From: an uncultured Christensenella sp.
Lineage (GTDB): Bacteria; Bacillota; Clostridia; Christensenellales; Borkfalkiaceae
Reading direction: 5' to 3'
DNA: 64,000 nt
Assembly (NCBI GenBank): GCA_910586245.1
Contig: CAJUFY010000001.1
Span: 124,001 to 188,000, forward strand
The position numbers and the translations under genes were made by a program. The notes below the pieces were generated by a model. It worked only from the letters and a program-made list of their open reading frames with translations. It did no database searches and was not told the origin of the DNA. Position 1 is the stretch's first letter. Every line of letters begins with the position of its first letter. Of the stretch, positions 16,604 to 25,034 are shown in pieces.

Positions 16604-18347
16604 TCTTCCCTCCCTTGTTCTGCGAATTGTAAACTTCGGCGTAAATCGCGTTGTTTTTCAGCAACTCTTCGTGCGTGCCGATGCCGTTGACTCTGCCGCC
16701 TTCGAGCACGACGATGCGGTCGGCGTCTTCGACCGAAGAAATGCGCTGGGCAATGATAATCTTCGTCGTTTCGGGAATGAACTCGCGGAACGCCTTACGG
16801 ATGAGCGCGTCCGTCTTGGTATCGACTGCGGAAGTCGAGTCGTCGAGAATGAGTACTTTTGGCTTTTTCAACAGGGCGCGCGCGATGCAAAGGCGCTGTT
16901 TCTGTCCGCCCGAAACGTTGCTGCCGCCCTGTTCGATATAGCTGTCGTACCCCTTGGGGAAACTGCGCACGAACTCGTCCGCCTGCGCCAGACGGCACGC
17001 TTCTTCGATCTCTTCGTCCGTCGCTTGGGGATTCCCCCAGCGCAGATTTTCTTTGATCGTGCCCGAAAACAGCACGTTCTTTTGCAGCACCACGGCAACC
17101 TGATTGCGCAGCGCTTCGAGATCGTATTCGCGCACGTCCTTTCCGCCGACCCGAACGGCGCCCTCGCTCACGTCGTAAAGACGGGAAACGAGGTTTACGA
17201 GCGAAGTTTTGCTCGAACCCGTTCCGCCGATGATTCCGATCGTTTCCCCCGATTGAATATGTAAATCGACTGCTTCGAGGACGTTCTTTTCCGCATTCTG
17301 CGCGTATTTAAAGCTGACGCAATCGAAATCGACGGAACCGTCCGCAACCTCGTAAACGGGATTTTCGGGATTGTGCAAAGTCGATTCTTCTTTCAGAATT
17401 TCGCAGATTCTGCGCGCGGATTCGCCCGACATTGCGATCATTCCGAATACCATCGAAAACATCATGAGCGAAGCAAGTATCTGCATGCCGTACACGACCA
17501 GTTGCGAAATTTCTTCCGTTTTGACCGCGCCCTGCGAATCGAGTACGACCCATGAGCCGACGAACAGCACCGTACTGAGCACGGCATAAAAAGCAAACTG
17601 CATCAACGGGTTCGACCACGCGATGATGCGTTCCGCACGCGTAAAATCCCTGCGCACCTCTTCCGCGGCGTTGTCGAATTTCTGTTTTTCAAAATCCTCG
17701 CGCACGTAAGATTTTACGACGCGGATCCCCTTCACATTCTCCTGAATGGATTCGTTCAGATTGTCGTACTTCGTGAACACCCGCTTGAACAGGGGCATCA
17801 CCTTGCGCATGAGCAAGAGCAACGCCACGGTAATCAACGGCAACACGGCAAGAAAAATCCAGGCGATGTTCCCGCCCATCACGAACGCCATCACCGCGGA
17901 AAACACCATCATGAGTGGACAGCGCACCGCAATGCGAATAATCATCATAAACGACATCTGCACGTTGGTAATATCCGTCGTCATGCGCGTCACGAGAGAA
18001 GGCGTCGAAAACTTATCGATGTTTTCGAACGAGAAATCCTGTACCTTATAATATAAATCTTTTCTTAAATTCTTTGCGTATCCTGCCGAAGCCTTCGCGC
18101 AGGCGGCGCCCGAAAGCGTTCCGAAAATCAACGAACCGACCGCCATCGCCACGAGAATGAGCCCGTACTGCCCGATTCCGAGTTCGCCGGCGCCCCAAAG
18201 TCCGGCGTCCTCGCGAATCGCCGTCAAAAGCATGGTAATCACGAAGGGAATCAAACATTCCAGCACCACTTCGAACGTGACGAACAACGGGGTAAGAATG
18301 GTAGCCGCCTTATATTCCCGGATACATTTCGTAAGCGTCTTTATCAT
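16590..18347 (-). CDS. ABC exporter half-transporter, degenerate-site subunit
   Basis: 585 residues from the ATG preceded by GGAGGTGA; an in-frame upstream extension contains this ribosome site and is rejected. Six transmembrane helices (about 15-305), then an ATPase domain with Walker A GGTGSSKTS near 363 and signature VSGGQ. Walker B reads VLILDDSTSAVD, with Asp in place of the catalytic Glu, and the H-loop is IIAQRISSV with Gln in place of His. These are the changes seen in the non-hydrolysing half of heterodimeric exporters. First gene of a two-gene operon with its own promoter. Confidence 0.92.
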   Translation of the reverse strand: MIKTLTKCIREYKAATILTPLFVTFEVVLECLIPFVITMLLTAIREDAGLWGAGELGIGQYGLILVAMAVGSLIFGTLSGAACAKASAGYAKNLRKDLYYKVQDFSFENIDKFSTPSLVTRMTTDITNVQMSFMMIIRIAVRCPLMMVFSAVMAFVMGGNIAWIFLAVLPLITVALLLLMRKVMPLFKRVFTKYDNLNESIQENVKGIRVVKSYVREDFEKQKFDNAAEEVRRDFTRAERIIAWSNPLMQFAFYAVLSTVLFVGSWVVLDSQGAVKTEEISQLVVYGMQILASLMMFSMVFGMIAMSGESARRICEILKEESTLHNPENPVYEVADGSVDFDCVSFKYAQNAEKNVLEAVDLHIQSGETIGIIGGTGSSKTSLVNLVSRLYDVSEGAVRVGGKDVREYDLEALRNQVAVVLQKNVLFSGTIKENLRWGNPQATDEEIEEACRLAQADEFVRSFPKGYDSYIEQGGSNVSGGQKQRLCIARALLKKPKVLILDDSTSAVDTKTDALIRKAFREFIPETTKIIIAQRISSVEDADRIVVLEGGRVNGIGTHEELLKNNAIYAEVYNSQNKGGKSDEE

Positions 18348-18414
18348 ACCGTCACCTCCGTTTTCGAGTAAAAAAAGAAACCGCACAAATTCCTTCGTGC
18401 AATGTTCAATGCTT

Positions 18415-18443
18415 ATCATAACACGAATAAAAAATTAAGTCAA
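18415..18443 (-). promoter_or_regulatory. Promoter of the ABC exporter operon
   Basis: TTGACT (complement of 18438-18443), 17 bases, TATGAT (complement of 18415-18420). The leader of about 60 bases contains a short GCAC/GTGC stem around 18380-18400. No multidrug-type attenuation signal was recognised. Confidence 0.7.
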
Positions 18444-18513
18444 CAAATCGCCGAAGCTTTTTTCCTTTGTGAAAAAACTTTCATATTTATAATACGAAAA
18501 CCGTTTTAACGAC

Positions 18514-18540
18514 AAAAAGCCGCCCGTAAGGCGGCTTTTT
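18514..18540 (-). terminator. Intrinsic terminator after the coat-like gene
   Basis: AAAAAGCCGCC with GGCGGCTTTTT around a CGTAA loop: an 11-bp stem ending in a five-base U run on either strand. It lies 25 bases past the stop of the 18565 gene. Confidence 0.85.
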
Positions 18541-18564
18541 CCGATTCCGTATTTTGCCGAAAAG

Positions 18565-19218
18565 TTACTTTCTGCTACAAGCTTTTCCCTGCGGATAGAG
18601 CGGCAGTTCGAAGAATCCGGAGCAGACTTCCTGCGAATATTCCTGTGCGGGCGGGATTGCGCAATAGCCGTAGCTGGGCACCAGAAGCTCGACTTGCATC
18701 GCCACCTTCAAGATCACGGTAACGCACGCGCTGATCGAAAACGCGCCCTCTGCCGCGTCGAACGTTCCTTCCGGAGAAACGCACGAAGCGATGGAAGTTA
18801 CCGTAAAGGGAATCACGGATGCGGGCGGAACGAACATGAGCACGTCTTCGTTGAGCGAAACGCTGCTCGTCGCTTTGCCCTCCACGCCGTTGGCGTCCAC
18901 GTATACGATTTCGATCGGAATGGTGACCGTTGCCTGAATGCGCGCGTTGTTGCCGTCCGTCTGGCGCTCTACCGTAAGACCGCTTACGTTGCCTACGGAA
19001 GAGAGCGAGCGCGCGCTGATAAAGGTAAGCGGATATGTAGGATTTTCGGGCACGGGATTTTCAAGCCGCGCCGTATAGTTTTCGAGCCGCGTCTGAATAA
19101 TGCCCGCGTCGAAGATTTTTTCCGCCTGAATACACACCTTTTCGCAAAGACCGTTCAACGGATTGCCCGAAATGGTGCCGGGGCAGTGATCCGATGAAAA
19201 ATTGGAAAAAAATGACAT
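18565..19218 (-). CDS. Clostridial Cys-containing protein, possibly SPOCS/coat-like
   Basis: 217 residues, no signal peptide or membrane segment. N-terminal DHCPGTISGNPLNGLCEKVC resembles a short clostridial family of unknown function, as does the C-terminal VPSYGYCAIPPAQEY followed by a C-containing FFELPLYP segment. The central part alternates beta-strand-like stretches (VTIPIEIVYVDANG, SVIPFTVTSIASCV, SACVTVILKVAMQVELLV) in a way reminiscent of the DUF3794/SPOCS domains of spore coat proteins. That resemblance is my inference, not a match I can prove. Neighbouring LysM and spoVB genes fit a spore-envelope role. Strong GGAGGT ribosome site; possible mother-cell promoter upstream. Confidence 0.55.
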   Translation of the reverse strand: MSFFSNFSSDHCPGTISGNPLNGLCEKVCIQAEKIFDAGIIQTRLENYTARLENPVPENPTYPLTFISARSLSSVGNVSGLTVERQTDGNNARIQATVTIPIEIVYVDANGVEGKATSSVSLNEDVLMFVPPASVIPFTVTSIASCVSPEGTFDAAEGAFSISACVTVILKVAMQVELLVPSYGYCAIPPAQEYSQEVCSGFFELPLYPQGKACSRK

Positions 19219-19256
19219 TTGTTACCTCCGTGTAAAGAACCGTTTGGGTTCTACTG

Positions 19257-19286
19257 TATCCTATGCAGAGCGAAGGAAATCGGGTG
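19257..19286 (-). promoter_or_regulatory. Possible sigma-K-like promoter of the coat-like gene
   Basis: CACC (complement of 19283-19286), 17 bases, CATAGGATA (complement of 19257-19265). This fits the Bacillus sigma-K pattern mACm / CATAnnnTA, and no sigma-A boxes are seen. Short motifs like this occur by chance, so it is tentative. Confidence 0.3.
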
Positions 19287-19303
19287 CCTTTTTTAAAAAG
19301 GTT

Positions 19304-19588
19304 TTATAAAAACACCGTTTGCGCGGGATAAAAACAGCGCGTGCCGTTCCTCTGCGCAAAATTTTCGGCGCTGCCGCACAGAAGCGACTTACTCTCTCCG
19401 CCGCGCACCGTGTATAAATTGCGTTCCGCAGGGGGAATGAAAATCACCTGCCCTTCCCACAGTTCTGCGGAAAGCCCGTTTTCTTTCGCCAGAAAGCGGG
19501 GCGGCAACCCGAACGCCGCTGCCACCGAGCAAATCGTCTGTCCTTTTTTCACGCGGTATAACTGCGGTTTTAAAAGAGAAAGTTTCAC
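19304..19588 (-). CDS. Small LysM-domain protein
   Basis: 94 residues. The LysM domain covers about 10-54: YRVKKGQTICSVAAAFGLP, then NGLSAELWEGQVIFIPP. A second stretch LYTVRGGESKSLLC looks like the start of a truncated second LysM. There is no signal peptide, as in spore-coat LysM proteins such as SafA and SipL that act inside the mother cell. The start is GTG (in-frame stop just upstream) with no clear ribosome site. LysM binds N-acetylglucosamine in peptidoglycan. Confidence 0.75.
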   Translation of the reverse strand: MKLSLLKPQLYRVKKGQTICSVAAAFGLPPRFLAKENGLSAELWEGQVIFIPPAERNLYTVRGGESKSLLCGSAENFAQRNGTRCFYPAQTVFL

Positions 19589-19593
19589 GCACT

Positions 19594-19622
19594 CATTCTA
19601 TGCGGAAGCACATAAAAAGGTT
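19594..19622 (-). promoter_or_regulatory. Possible sigma-K-like promoter of the LysM gene
   Basis: AACC (complement of 19619-19622), 16 bases, CATAGAATG (complement of 19594-19602), one mismatch to CATAnnnTA. It lies only 5 bases before the GTG start. Tentative, but the next gene downstream has a similar arrangement. Confidence 0.25.
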
Positions 19623-19644
19623 CCCGACCCGAATAAAATAAGAC

Positions 19645-21177
19645 ATGCAAAATCTTTATAAAACCGCAGCCGTCGTAACGGTATTTTCCGCATTCGAACA
19701 CTGCCTCGGCTTTTTGTACCGCATCATTTTATCGCGGATCCTGGGCGCCGAAGGGCTTGGCATCTATCAGGTCGCACTCACGGTTTTCGCCGTATTTTTA
19801 ACCGTTTCTTCGAGCGGACTGCCGATCACGCTCTCCCGCGTGATTTCCAAACACCGCGCGGGCGGCTCGTTGAAAGGCGAACAGTCCGCCACCACGGCGG
19901 CAATTCTGATCACCCTGCTGTTCAGTGTGCCGATCACCCTGCTGCTCTTTCTCATCCGCGCGCCTTTTTCGAAAATCTTTTCCGATCCCCGCTGTGCGGA
20001 TTTGTTCTATATCCTGATTTTCGGGCTCTCATTCACCTCCGTCTACGCGATCATCCGCGGCAGCTTTTGGGGCAATAAACGGTTTATGGCGTATTCGCTG
20101 ATCGAGCTGATCGAAGAAATCATTATGATCGCGGTCGGCGTCGTCATGCTGCTCTTTTTTGCTTCGGGCGTTGCAGATATCAACAAAGCCGCAATCGCCG
20201 TACTCATTTCCTATCTCTGTTCGTTTGCCATCGCCGTCGTCTACTTTATCATCCGCGGCGGCAGACTGCGCTCGCCCAAAGGGGAATTTTTACCTTTGCT
20301 CAAATCCTCCCTGCCCGTTACGGCGATGCGCACCTCCTCTTCACTGATCAATTCGCTGATTTCCGTACTCTTCCCGATGCGGCTGATGGCGGCGGGCTTC
20401 ACCTCGTCGCAGGCGCTGAGCGAATACGGCGTCGTTTACGGTATGGTCATGCCCGTGCTGATGATCCCCTGTACCTTCATCGGCTCGATCGCGCTCGTGC
20501 TCGTTCCCGAACTTTCGGAAAGCTATTATAAGAAACAGACCGAAAAGGTCGGCAAACTCGTCGAAAAAGCGCTGCATATCACGCTATTGATCGCCGCGGT
20601 ACTCATTCCGTTTTACGTCGCCTGCGGCGAGGACATCGGCATTCTGCTCTACTCGAACGCCCAAAGCGGCAAAATGCTTTCCGGCTGCGCGCTCGTGCTT
20701 CTTCCGCTGAGCATCACCATCATCAGCACGAGCCTGCTCAACTCCATGAACTGCGAACGCCAGACGCTGCTCTTCTTTTTGCTCGGTTCCGCGTCCATGC
20801 TCCTGTGCGTATGGTTCTTGCCGAAGTATCTCGGCAGCGGCGCGCTGCTGCTCGGCATGGCGAGCGACTACCTGATCACGGCGACCTGTTCGCTCGTGTT
20901 GCTCCGCAAAAAAGCGGGCAGACTGTGTTCGGGCAAACAGCTGCTCAAAATCGCGCTTACGGCAATTCCCGCGGCGGCGCTGGGGATTCTCGTGAGAAAC
21001 CTGCTCATTATGTGCGTCAACTACGTAGCCGCGCTCGCAATCACCGCGCTGGTTGTGGGGGTCGCGGAACTGCTCCTTCTGTGGGCGTGGAAGCTTTTCA
21101 ACGTATTCGCTTTTCTGCGCGGCTTCCTTGCACGGATTTTTCAGAAAAAACGCAAAAAACTCCCCGCGCGTTCTTGA
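19645..21177 (+). CDS. spoVB: SpoVB-type polysaccharide/lipid flippase
   Basis: 510-residue multi-spanning protein of the MVF/MOP flippase superfamily; about 14 hydrophobic segments. The opening LYKTAAVVTVFSAFEHCLGFLYRIILSRILGAEGLGIYQ is typical of SpoVB and its vegetative paralogues (YtgP, YkvU), which move lipid-linked cell-wall or cortex precursors. It ends in a lysine/arginine tail. No ribosome site precedes the ATG; a TAAAAT lies 5 bases upstream but without a good -35 box. Divergent from the LysM and coat-like genes, supporting a sporulation setting. Could also be a general murein precursor flippase. Confidence 0.75.
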   Translation: MQNLYKTAAVVTVFSAFEHCLGFLYRIILSRILGAEGLGIYQVALTVFAVFLTVSSSGLPITLSRVISKHRAGGSLKGEQSATTAAILITLLFSVPITLLLFLIRAPFSKIFSDPRCADLFYILIFGLSFTSVYAIIRGSFWGNKRFMAYSLIELIEEIIMIAVGVVMLLFFASGVADINKAAIAVLISYLCSFAIAVVYFIIRGGRLRSPKGEFLPLLKSSLPVTAMRTSSSLINSLISVLFPMRLMAAGFTSSQALSEYGVVYGMVMPVLMIPCTFIGSIALVLVPELSESYYKKQTEKVGKLVEKALHITLLIAAVLIPFYVACGEDIGILLYSNAQSGKMLSGCALVLLPLSITIISTSLLNSMNCERQTLLFFLLGSASMLLCVWFLPKYLGSGALLLGMASDYLITATCSLVLLRKKAGRLCSGKQLLKIALTAIPAAALGILVRNLLIMCVNYVAALAITALVVGVAELLLLWAWKLFNVFAFLRGFLARIFQKKRKKLPARS

Positions 21178-21202
21178 CTTTCCGCTCGTTTGGTAATACA
21201 AT
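21174..21202 (+). promoter_or_regulatory. Promoter of pgi overlapping the spoVB stop codon
   Basis: TTGACT at 21174-21179, 17 bases, TACAAT at 21197-21202. The TGA inside the -35 box is the spoVB stop codon (21175-21177). Leader of about 20 bases with GGAGG at 21221-21225. Confidence 0.75.
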
Positions 21203-21230
21203 AAAGTTATAAAAACGATCGGAGGATTTT

Positions 21231-22667
21231 ATGAAACTGACTGACGAATTGCGCAAATCCCTGCGTATCACGGTGGATTATACCAACATGACGGACAAAT
21301 ACCTTGCCGACGTCGGCGATAAGGGTATTTCGCAGCACAAACTCGACGCGCACAAAAAACTTGCCAAGGACGCGCACGCGTACGTGGCGCAGAACCGCGG
21401 CAAAGACGAACTCTTTATGGGTTGGACGGAACTCCCCTATAACCAGAACGAAATCGTAGCCGACATCATCGCTACGGCAAAAAATATCCGCAAGAAGTTC
21501 GAAAACTTCGTCGTGCTCGGCATCGGCGGTTCGGCGCTCGGCCCCACGATGGCGTTCAACGCGCTCTGCCACCTGCACTACAACGATTTGCCCCGTTCGA
21601 AACGCAAAGGTCCCCGCTTCTTCGTAGAAGACAACGTGGACCCCGTGCGCATGAAGGAACTGCTGGACGTCATCGACGTGAAAAAGACGTGCTTCAACGT
21701 CATCAGCAAATCGGGCGCGACCAGCGAAACGATGGCGCAGTACCTCATCGTTTCCGACCTCTTAAAGCAGGCGGGCGAAAAAGTAAAAGATCACGTCATC
21801 TTCACGACGGACGAAAAACGCGGCAACCTCGTTAAAATTTCCAAAGAACTGGGCGGCGTAAAATCTTACGTTTTGCCCGACGGCGTGGGCGGCAGATTTT
21901 CGCAGCTCTGCCCCGTGGGACTGTTGCCCGCGGCGGTCGTCGGCATCGACATTAAAATGCTGCTCAAAGGCGCGGCGTACATGGATAAACTCTGCAAAAC
22001 GCCCGACCTCGGTAAGAACCCCGCCCTCCTCTGCGCAACGCTGCAATACATCTCGATGAACGAAGGCAAGAACATCGGCGTTTTAATGCCCTATTCCGAT
22101 AATCTGCGCTACGTTTCCGACTGGTACGCGCAGCTTTGGGCGGAATCCCTCGGCAAATGCGAAACGCTCGACGGCAAGCCCTGCAACGTGGGACAGACGC
22201 CCGTAAAAGCGCTGGGCGTAACCGATCAGCACTCGCAGGTTCAGCTGTATACCGAAGGGCCCTTCGACAAAGTGGTTACTTTCCTCTCGGTGGAAAGTTA
22301 CAAAGAAAAGACGCCGATTCCGCACGGCTGCGAAAAAATTCCCGACGTTGCGTTCCTCGGCGGACACACGATGGAAGAACTCATTCAGGCGGAAAACAAA
22401 GCGACGGCGTTCGCGCTCACCAAAGCGGGAAGAATGAACTACACGATCAATCTGCCCGAAGTGAACGAATTTACGCTGGGTCAGCTCCTCTTCCTCTTCG
22501 AACTGCAAACGGCGTACGCGGGCGCGATGTTCAACATCAACACGTTCAACCAGCCCGGCGTGGAAGCGGGCAAGAAAGCGACGTTCGCGCTGCTCGGCAA
22601 ACCCGGTTACGAAGAACAGAAGAAGGAACTGGACAAAGCGGACAGCAACCCCGATTATATCGTATAA
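21231..22667 (+). CDS. pgi: Glucose-6-phosphate isomerase
   Basis: Interconverts glucose-6-phosphate and fructose-6-phosphate in glycolysis. 478 residues. Landmarks: VLGIGGSALGP near 93, the phosphate-binding SKSGATSET near 159, DGVGGRFSQLCPVGLLP near 214, the acid-base histidine region GVTDQHSQVQLYTEGP near 332, and the closing NTFNQPGVEAGKKATFALLG near 439. GGAGG precedes the ATG; it is a single-gene unit between its own promoter and a strong terminator. Confidence 0.97.
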   Translation: MKLTDELRKSLRITVDYTNMTDKYLADVGDKGISQHKLDAHKKLAKDAHAYVAQNRGKDELFMGWTELPYNQNEIVADIIATAKNIRKKFENFVVLGIGGSALGPTMAFNALCHLHYNDLPRSKRKGPRFFVEDNVDPVRMKELLDVIDVKKTCFNVISKSGATSETMAQYLIVSDLLKQAGEKVKDHVIFTTDEKRGNLVKISKELGGVKSYVLPDGVGGRFSQLCPVGLLPAAVVGIDIKMLLKGAAYMDKLCKTPDLGKNPALLCATLQYISMNEGKNIGVLMPYSDNLRYVSDWYAQLWAESLGKCETLDGKPCNVGQTPVKALGVTDQHSQVQLYTEGPFDKVVTFLSVESYKEKTPIPHGCEKIPDVAFLGGHTMEELIQAENKATAFALTKAGRMNYTINLPEVNEFTLGQLLFLFELQTAYAGAMFNINTFNQPGVEAGKKATFALLGKPGYEEQKKELDKADSNPDYIV

Positions 22668-22690
22668 CGCACGATCCTCAAACAAATAAA

Positions 22691-22720
22691 AACAGCTCAC
22701 GTTCGTGAGCTGTTTTTTTT
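22691..22720 (+). terminator. Bidirectional terminator between pgi and khpA
   Basis: AACAGCTCAC and GTGAGCTGTT form a perfect 10-bp stem with a four-base loop, followed by an eight-T run on the plus strand and a U-rich stretch on the minus strand. It closes both the pgi unit and the convergent plsX-khpA operon. Confidence 0.95.
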
Positions 22721-22727
22721 AATTCGG

Positions 22728-22970
22728 TTATGCTTCGGTACGCTCTTTGATTTCGAGGTTATACCGTTTGGAACCCGCGGGCGTCGCACAGCGCACGAGC
22801 GTTCTGAGCGCTTTGGCGATTTTACCTTGTTTGCCGATCACCTTGCCCATATCGGAATCGGAGAGCAGGACGGTCACGTTAATCGCTTCGTCCGTTTCCT
22901 CGGTAACGTATTCGACGTGCGCTTTGTCCTCGGCAAACTGATCTACGACGTATTTGATTAAATCCAGCAT
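22728..22970 (-). CDS. khpA: KH-domain RNA-binding protein KhpA (YlqC)
   Basis: 80-residue single KH domain protein; KhpA pairs with KhpB to bind many small RNAs and mRNAs and influences cell size in Firmicutes. The KH signature DMGKVIGKQGKIAKALRTLV is at about 40-59. It is last in the ffh-rpsP operon; the usual following genes rimM, trmD and rplS are absent, since the pgi terminator comes next. Confidence 0.93.
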   Translation of the reverse strand: MLDLIKYVVDQFAEDKAHVEYVTEETDEAINVTVLLSDSDMGKVIGKQGKIAKALRTLVRCATPAGSKRYNLEIKERTEA

Positions 22971-23013
22971 GGTTTTCTCCTTTAAGTTACGGCGTATCGT
23001 TTTTTACGGAAAA

Positions 23014-23304
23014 TTACTTCTTTTTCTTCGTCTTGGTCTTTGCGGCGCTGAGCTTTTTCGATTGCTCCATCGCACCCGCTTTCACGAGCAGCGATTTCAC
23101 CGTTTCGGTGGGCTGAACGCCTTTTTCGAGCCAGCTCTTCGCCTTTTCCACGTCAACCGTGAGCGTTACGGGGGTGGATTTCGGATCGTAGTAACCGATC
23201 TTTTCGATATACTCGCCCGTTGCCGCTTTGCGCGCATCCACTACTACGATACGATACACGGGAGACTTTTTGTCGCCGAGCCGCACCAATCTCATTTTAA
23301 CCAT
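23014..23304 (-). CDS. rpsP: 30S ribosomal protein S16
   Basis: 96 residues from MVKMRLVRLGDKKSPVYRIVV, whose ATG follows GGAGG at 9 bases; a TTG extension upstream is rejected. YRIVVVDARKAATGEYIEKIGYYDP and the final basic lysine-rich tail are typical. Ordinary ribosomal gene in its usual place between ffh and khpA. Confidence 0.96.
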   Translation of the reverse strand: MVKMRLVRLGDKKSPVYRIVVVDARKAATGEYIEKIGYYDPKSTPVTLTVDVEKAKSWLEKGVQPTETVKSLLVKAGAMEQSKKLSAAKTKTKKKK

Positions 23305-23345
23305 TTTTGTATCCTCCAAAAAAATCTTTTTTCATTTACGAATTT

Positions 23346-24665
23346 TTAAAACGGAAGTCTTCCTCTCAGTTTCCCGCCCTTCATCTGCTTCATCAGAAGT
23401 TTGGTCTGTTCGAACTGTTTCAAAAGCTGATTGATCTCCTGCACCGTCGTACCCGAACCGAGCGCGATTCTGCGCTTGCGCTGGGAGTTGATGATCTGGG
23501 GGTTGTCCCGCTCGCGCGGGGTCATCGAAAGGATGATCGCCTTCGTATGCTCCATCCGTTTTTCGTCCAGATCCTTTTCGCTGATTTTCAGTTTGCCCGC
23601 GCCGGGAAGCATACTCATCAGCGCGCCCGCGCCGCCCATTTTTTTGAGCGCTTCGAACTGCTGCAAATAATCGGTCAGCGTAAAGGAAGCTTCGCGCATT
23701 TTGCGCTCCATCTCCTTCGCCTGCTGTTCGGTCACGGCTTCCTGCGCCCGTTCGATGAGCGAAAGCACGTCGCCCATACCCAAAATGCGGGATGCCATAC
23801 GGTCAGGATAGAAGGGTTCGAGATCGGTCAGTTTTTCGCCGACGCCGATGAATTTGATCGGCTTCCCCGTAACCGCTTTGATCGAAAGACACGCGCCGCC
23901 GCGGGTATCGCCGTCCAGTTTGGTTAAAATCACACCCGTCACGTCCAGCCTTGCGTTGAACGTTTCGGCAACGTTTACGGCGTCCTGCCCCGTCATCGCG
24001 TCGACCGTGAGCAGAATTTCCGCCACGTCCACCGCTTTTTTCACTTCTTCCAGCTCTTTCATGAGCGCGTCGTCGATGTGAAGCCGCCCTGCCGTATCGA
24101 TCACGACGGTATCGTAACCCATCCTGTTCGCGTATTCGACTGCCTGTTTCGCCGTTTTGGCGGGCGTCTGCGTTCCCTTTTCGAACACTTCCGTATTCGC
24201 TTTCCCGCCCACGACCTTTAACTGTTCGATCGCCGCGGGGCGGTAGATGTCGCACGCGACGAGCAACGGTTTTTTACCCTGCTTTTTCAGCTGCAACGCA
24301 AGCTTCCCGCACATCGTCGTCTTGCCCGCGCCCTGCAAACCGCACATCATAATCACGGTGGGAGGTTTGGGCGAAACTTCGAGTTTGGCGTTCCCCGCGC
24401 CCATCAGCGCAACGAGTTCGTCGTTTACGATCTTGATGACCTGCTGCGCGGGATTGAGCGATTCGAGCACCTGCTGCCCCACCGCTTTTTCCGAAACTTC
24501 GGCAATGAACTGCTTTGCAACTTTTAAGTTGACGTCCGCTTCCAAAAGCGCGATCCGCACTTCGCGCATCGCCGTACGGATTTCCAACTCGGTGAGTTTT
24601 CCGCGTTTGGTCAGTTTACTGAATATGTGGTTGAGCCGCTCCGAGAGCGACGAAAACAGCGCCAT
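23346..24665 (-). CDS. ffh: Signal recognition particle protein Ffh
   Basis: SRP54-type GTPase that, with SRP RNA, delivers nascent membrane proteins to FtsY. 439 residues: N domain 1-90, G domain with CGLQGAGKTTMCGKLA near 107 and DTAGRLHIDD near 188, LTKLDGDTRGGACLS near 246, and the methionine-rich M domain from about 300 (MGGAGALMSMLPG, SQRKRRIALGSGTTVQEIN). The C-terminus ends GGKLRGRLPF without the longer Gly/Met tail of many homologues. Three bases after ylxM. The SRP RNA gene itself is not in the window. Confidence 0.96.
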   Translation of the reverse strand: MALFSSLSERLNHIFSKLTKRGKLTELEIRTAMREVRIALLEADVNLKVAKQFIAEVSEKAVGQQVLESLNPAQQVIKIVNDELVALMGAGNAKLEVSPKPPTVIMMCGLQGAGKTTMCGKLALQLKKQGKKPLLVACDIYRPAAIEQLKVVGGKANTEVFEKGTQTPAKTAKQAVEYANRMGYDTVVIDTAGRLHIDDALMKELEEVKKAVDVAEILLTVDAMTGQDAVNVAETFNARLDVTGVILTKLDGDTRGGACLSIKAVTGKPIKFIGVGEKLTDLEPFYPDRMASRILGMGDVLSLIERAQEAVTEQQAKEMERKMREASFTLTDYLQQFEALKKMGGAGALMSMLPGAGKLKISEKDLDEKRMEHTKAIILSMTPRERDNPQIINSQRKRRIALGSGTTVQEINQLLKQFEQTKLLMKQMKGGKLRGRLPF

Positions 24666-24668
24666 AGT

Positions 24669-24995
24669 CTATTCTCCGTTGTTCCCGTTCGTCAGAAGTT
24701 CCGAAATCCGTTCGATTTCTTCCGCGCGTTCCGGGCATGTTTCTTTCAGATGATCAAGCGCTTCCGCGACGACTTCGTACGTTTCGCACAGATGCAGTTT
24801 TCTTTCGTACTCTTCCAGTTTTTTGCGGCAAATGTTCAGGCAGTCGGAAACGCCTTGCTTCGTACACGCCTTCTCTTCCGCAATTTCGGTAAGGGACAAA
24901 TCGCAGTTGAAGTACAAATTTGAAATTTCCCTCTGCGTTTGCGTCAGGAGCAAATTGTACCGATCCCACAGCCGCATGAAATCCAAATCTTTCAT
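24669..24995 (-). CDS. ylxM: YlxM, SRP-associated helix-turn-helix protein
   Basis: 108 residues from MKDLDFMRLWDRYNLLLTQTQ. Sigma-factor region 4-like HTH: LTEIAEEKACTKQGVSDCLN near 40. YlxM/p13 is a conserved neighbour of ffh and promotes SRP function in Firmicutes. The ATG at 24995 is preferred because an earlier in-frame ATG overlaps the promoter -10 box. There is no ribosome site, and transcription should start 3-4 bases before this ATG, so translation is probably leaderless. Confidence 0.85.
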   Translation of the reverse strand: MKDLDFMRLWDRYNLLLTQTQREISNLYFNCDLSLTEIAEEKACTKQGVSDCLNICRKKLEEYERKLHLCETYEVVAEALDHLKETCPERAEEIERISELLTNGNNGE

Positions 24996-25005
24996 ACTCA
25001 ACGGC

Positions 25006-25034
25006 ATTGTAACAGAAAAAACGACGCCTGTCAA
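25006..25034 (-). promoter_or_regulatory. Promoter of ylxM-ffh-rpsP-khpA, near-leaderless
   Basis: TTGACA (complement of 25029-25034), 17 bases, TACAAT (complement of 25006-25011), 10 bases to the ylxM ATG. The -35 box overlaps the 3' arm of the ftsY terminator stem. Confidence 0.8.
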
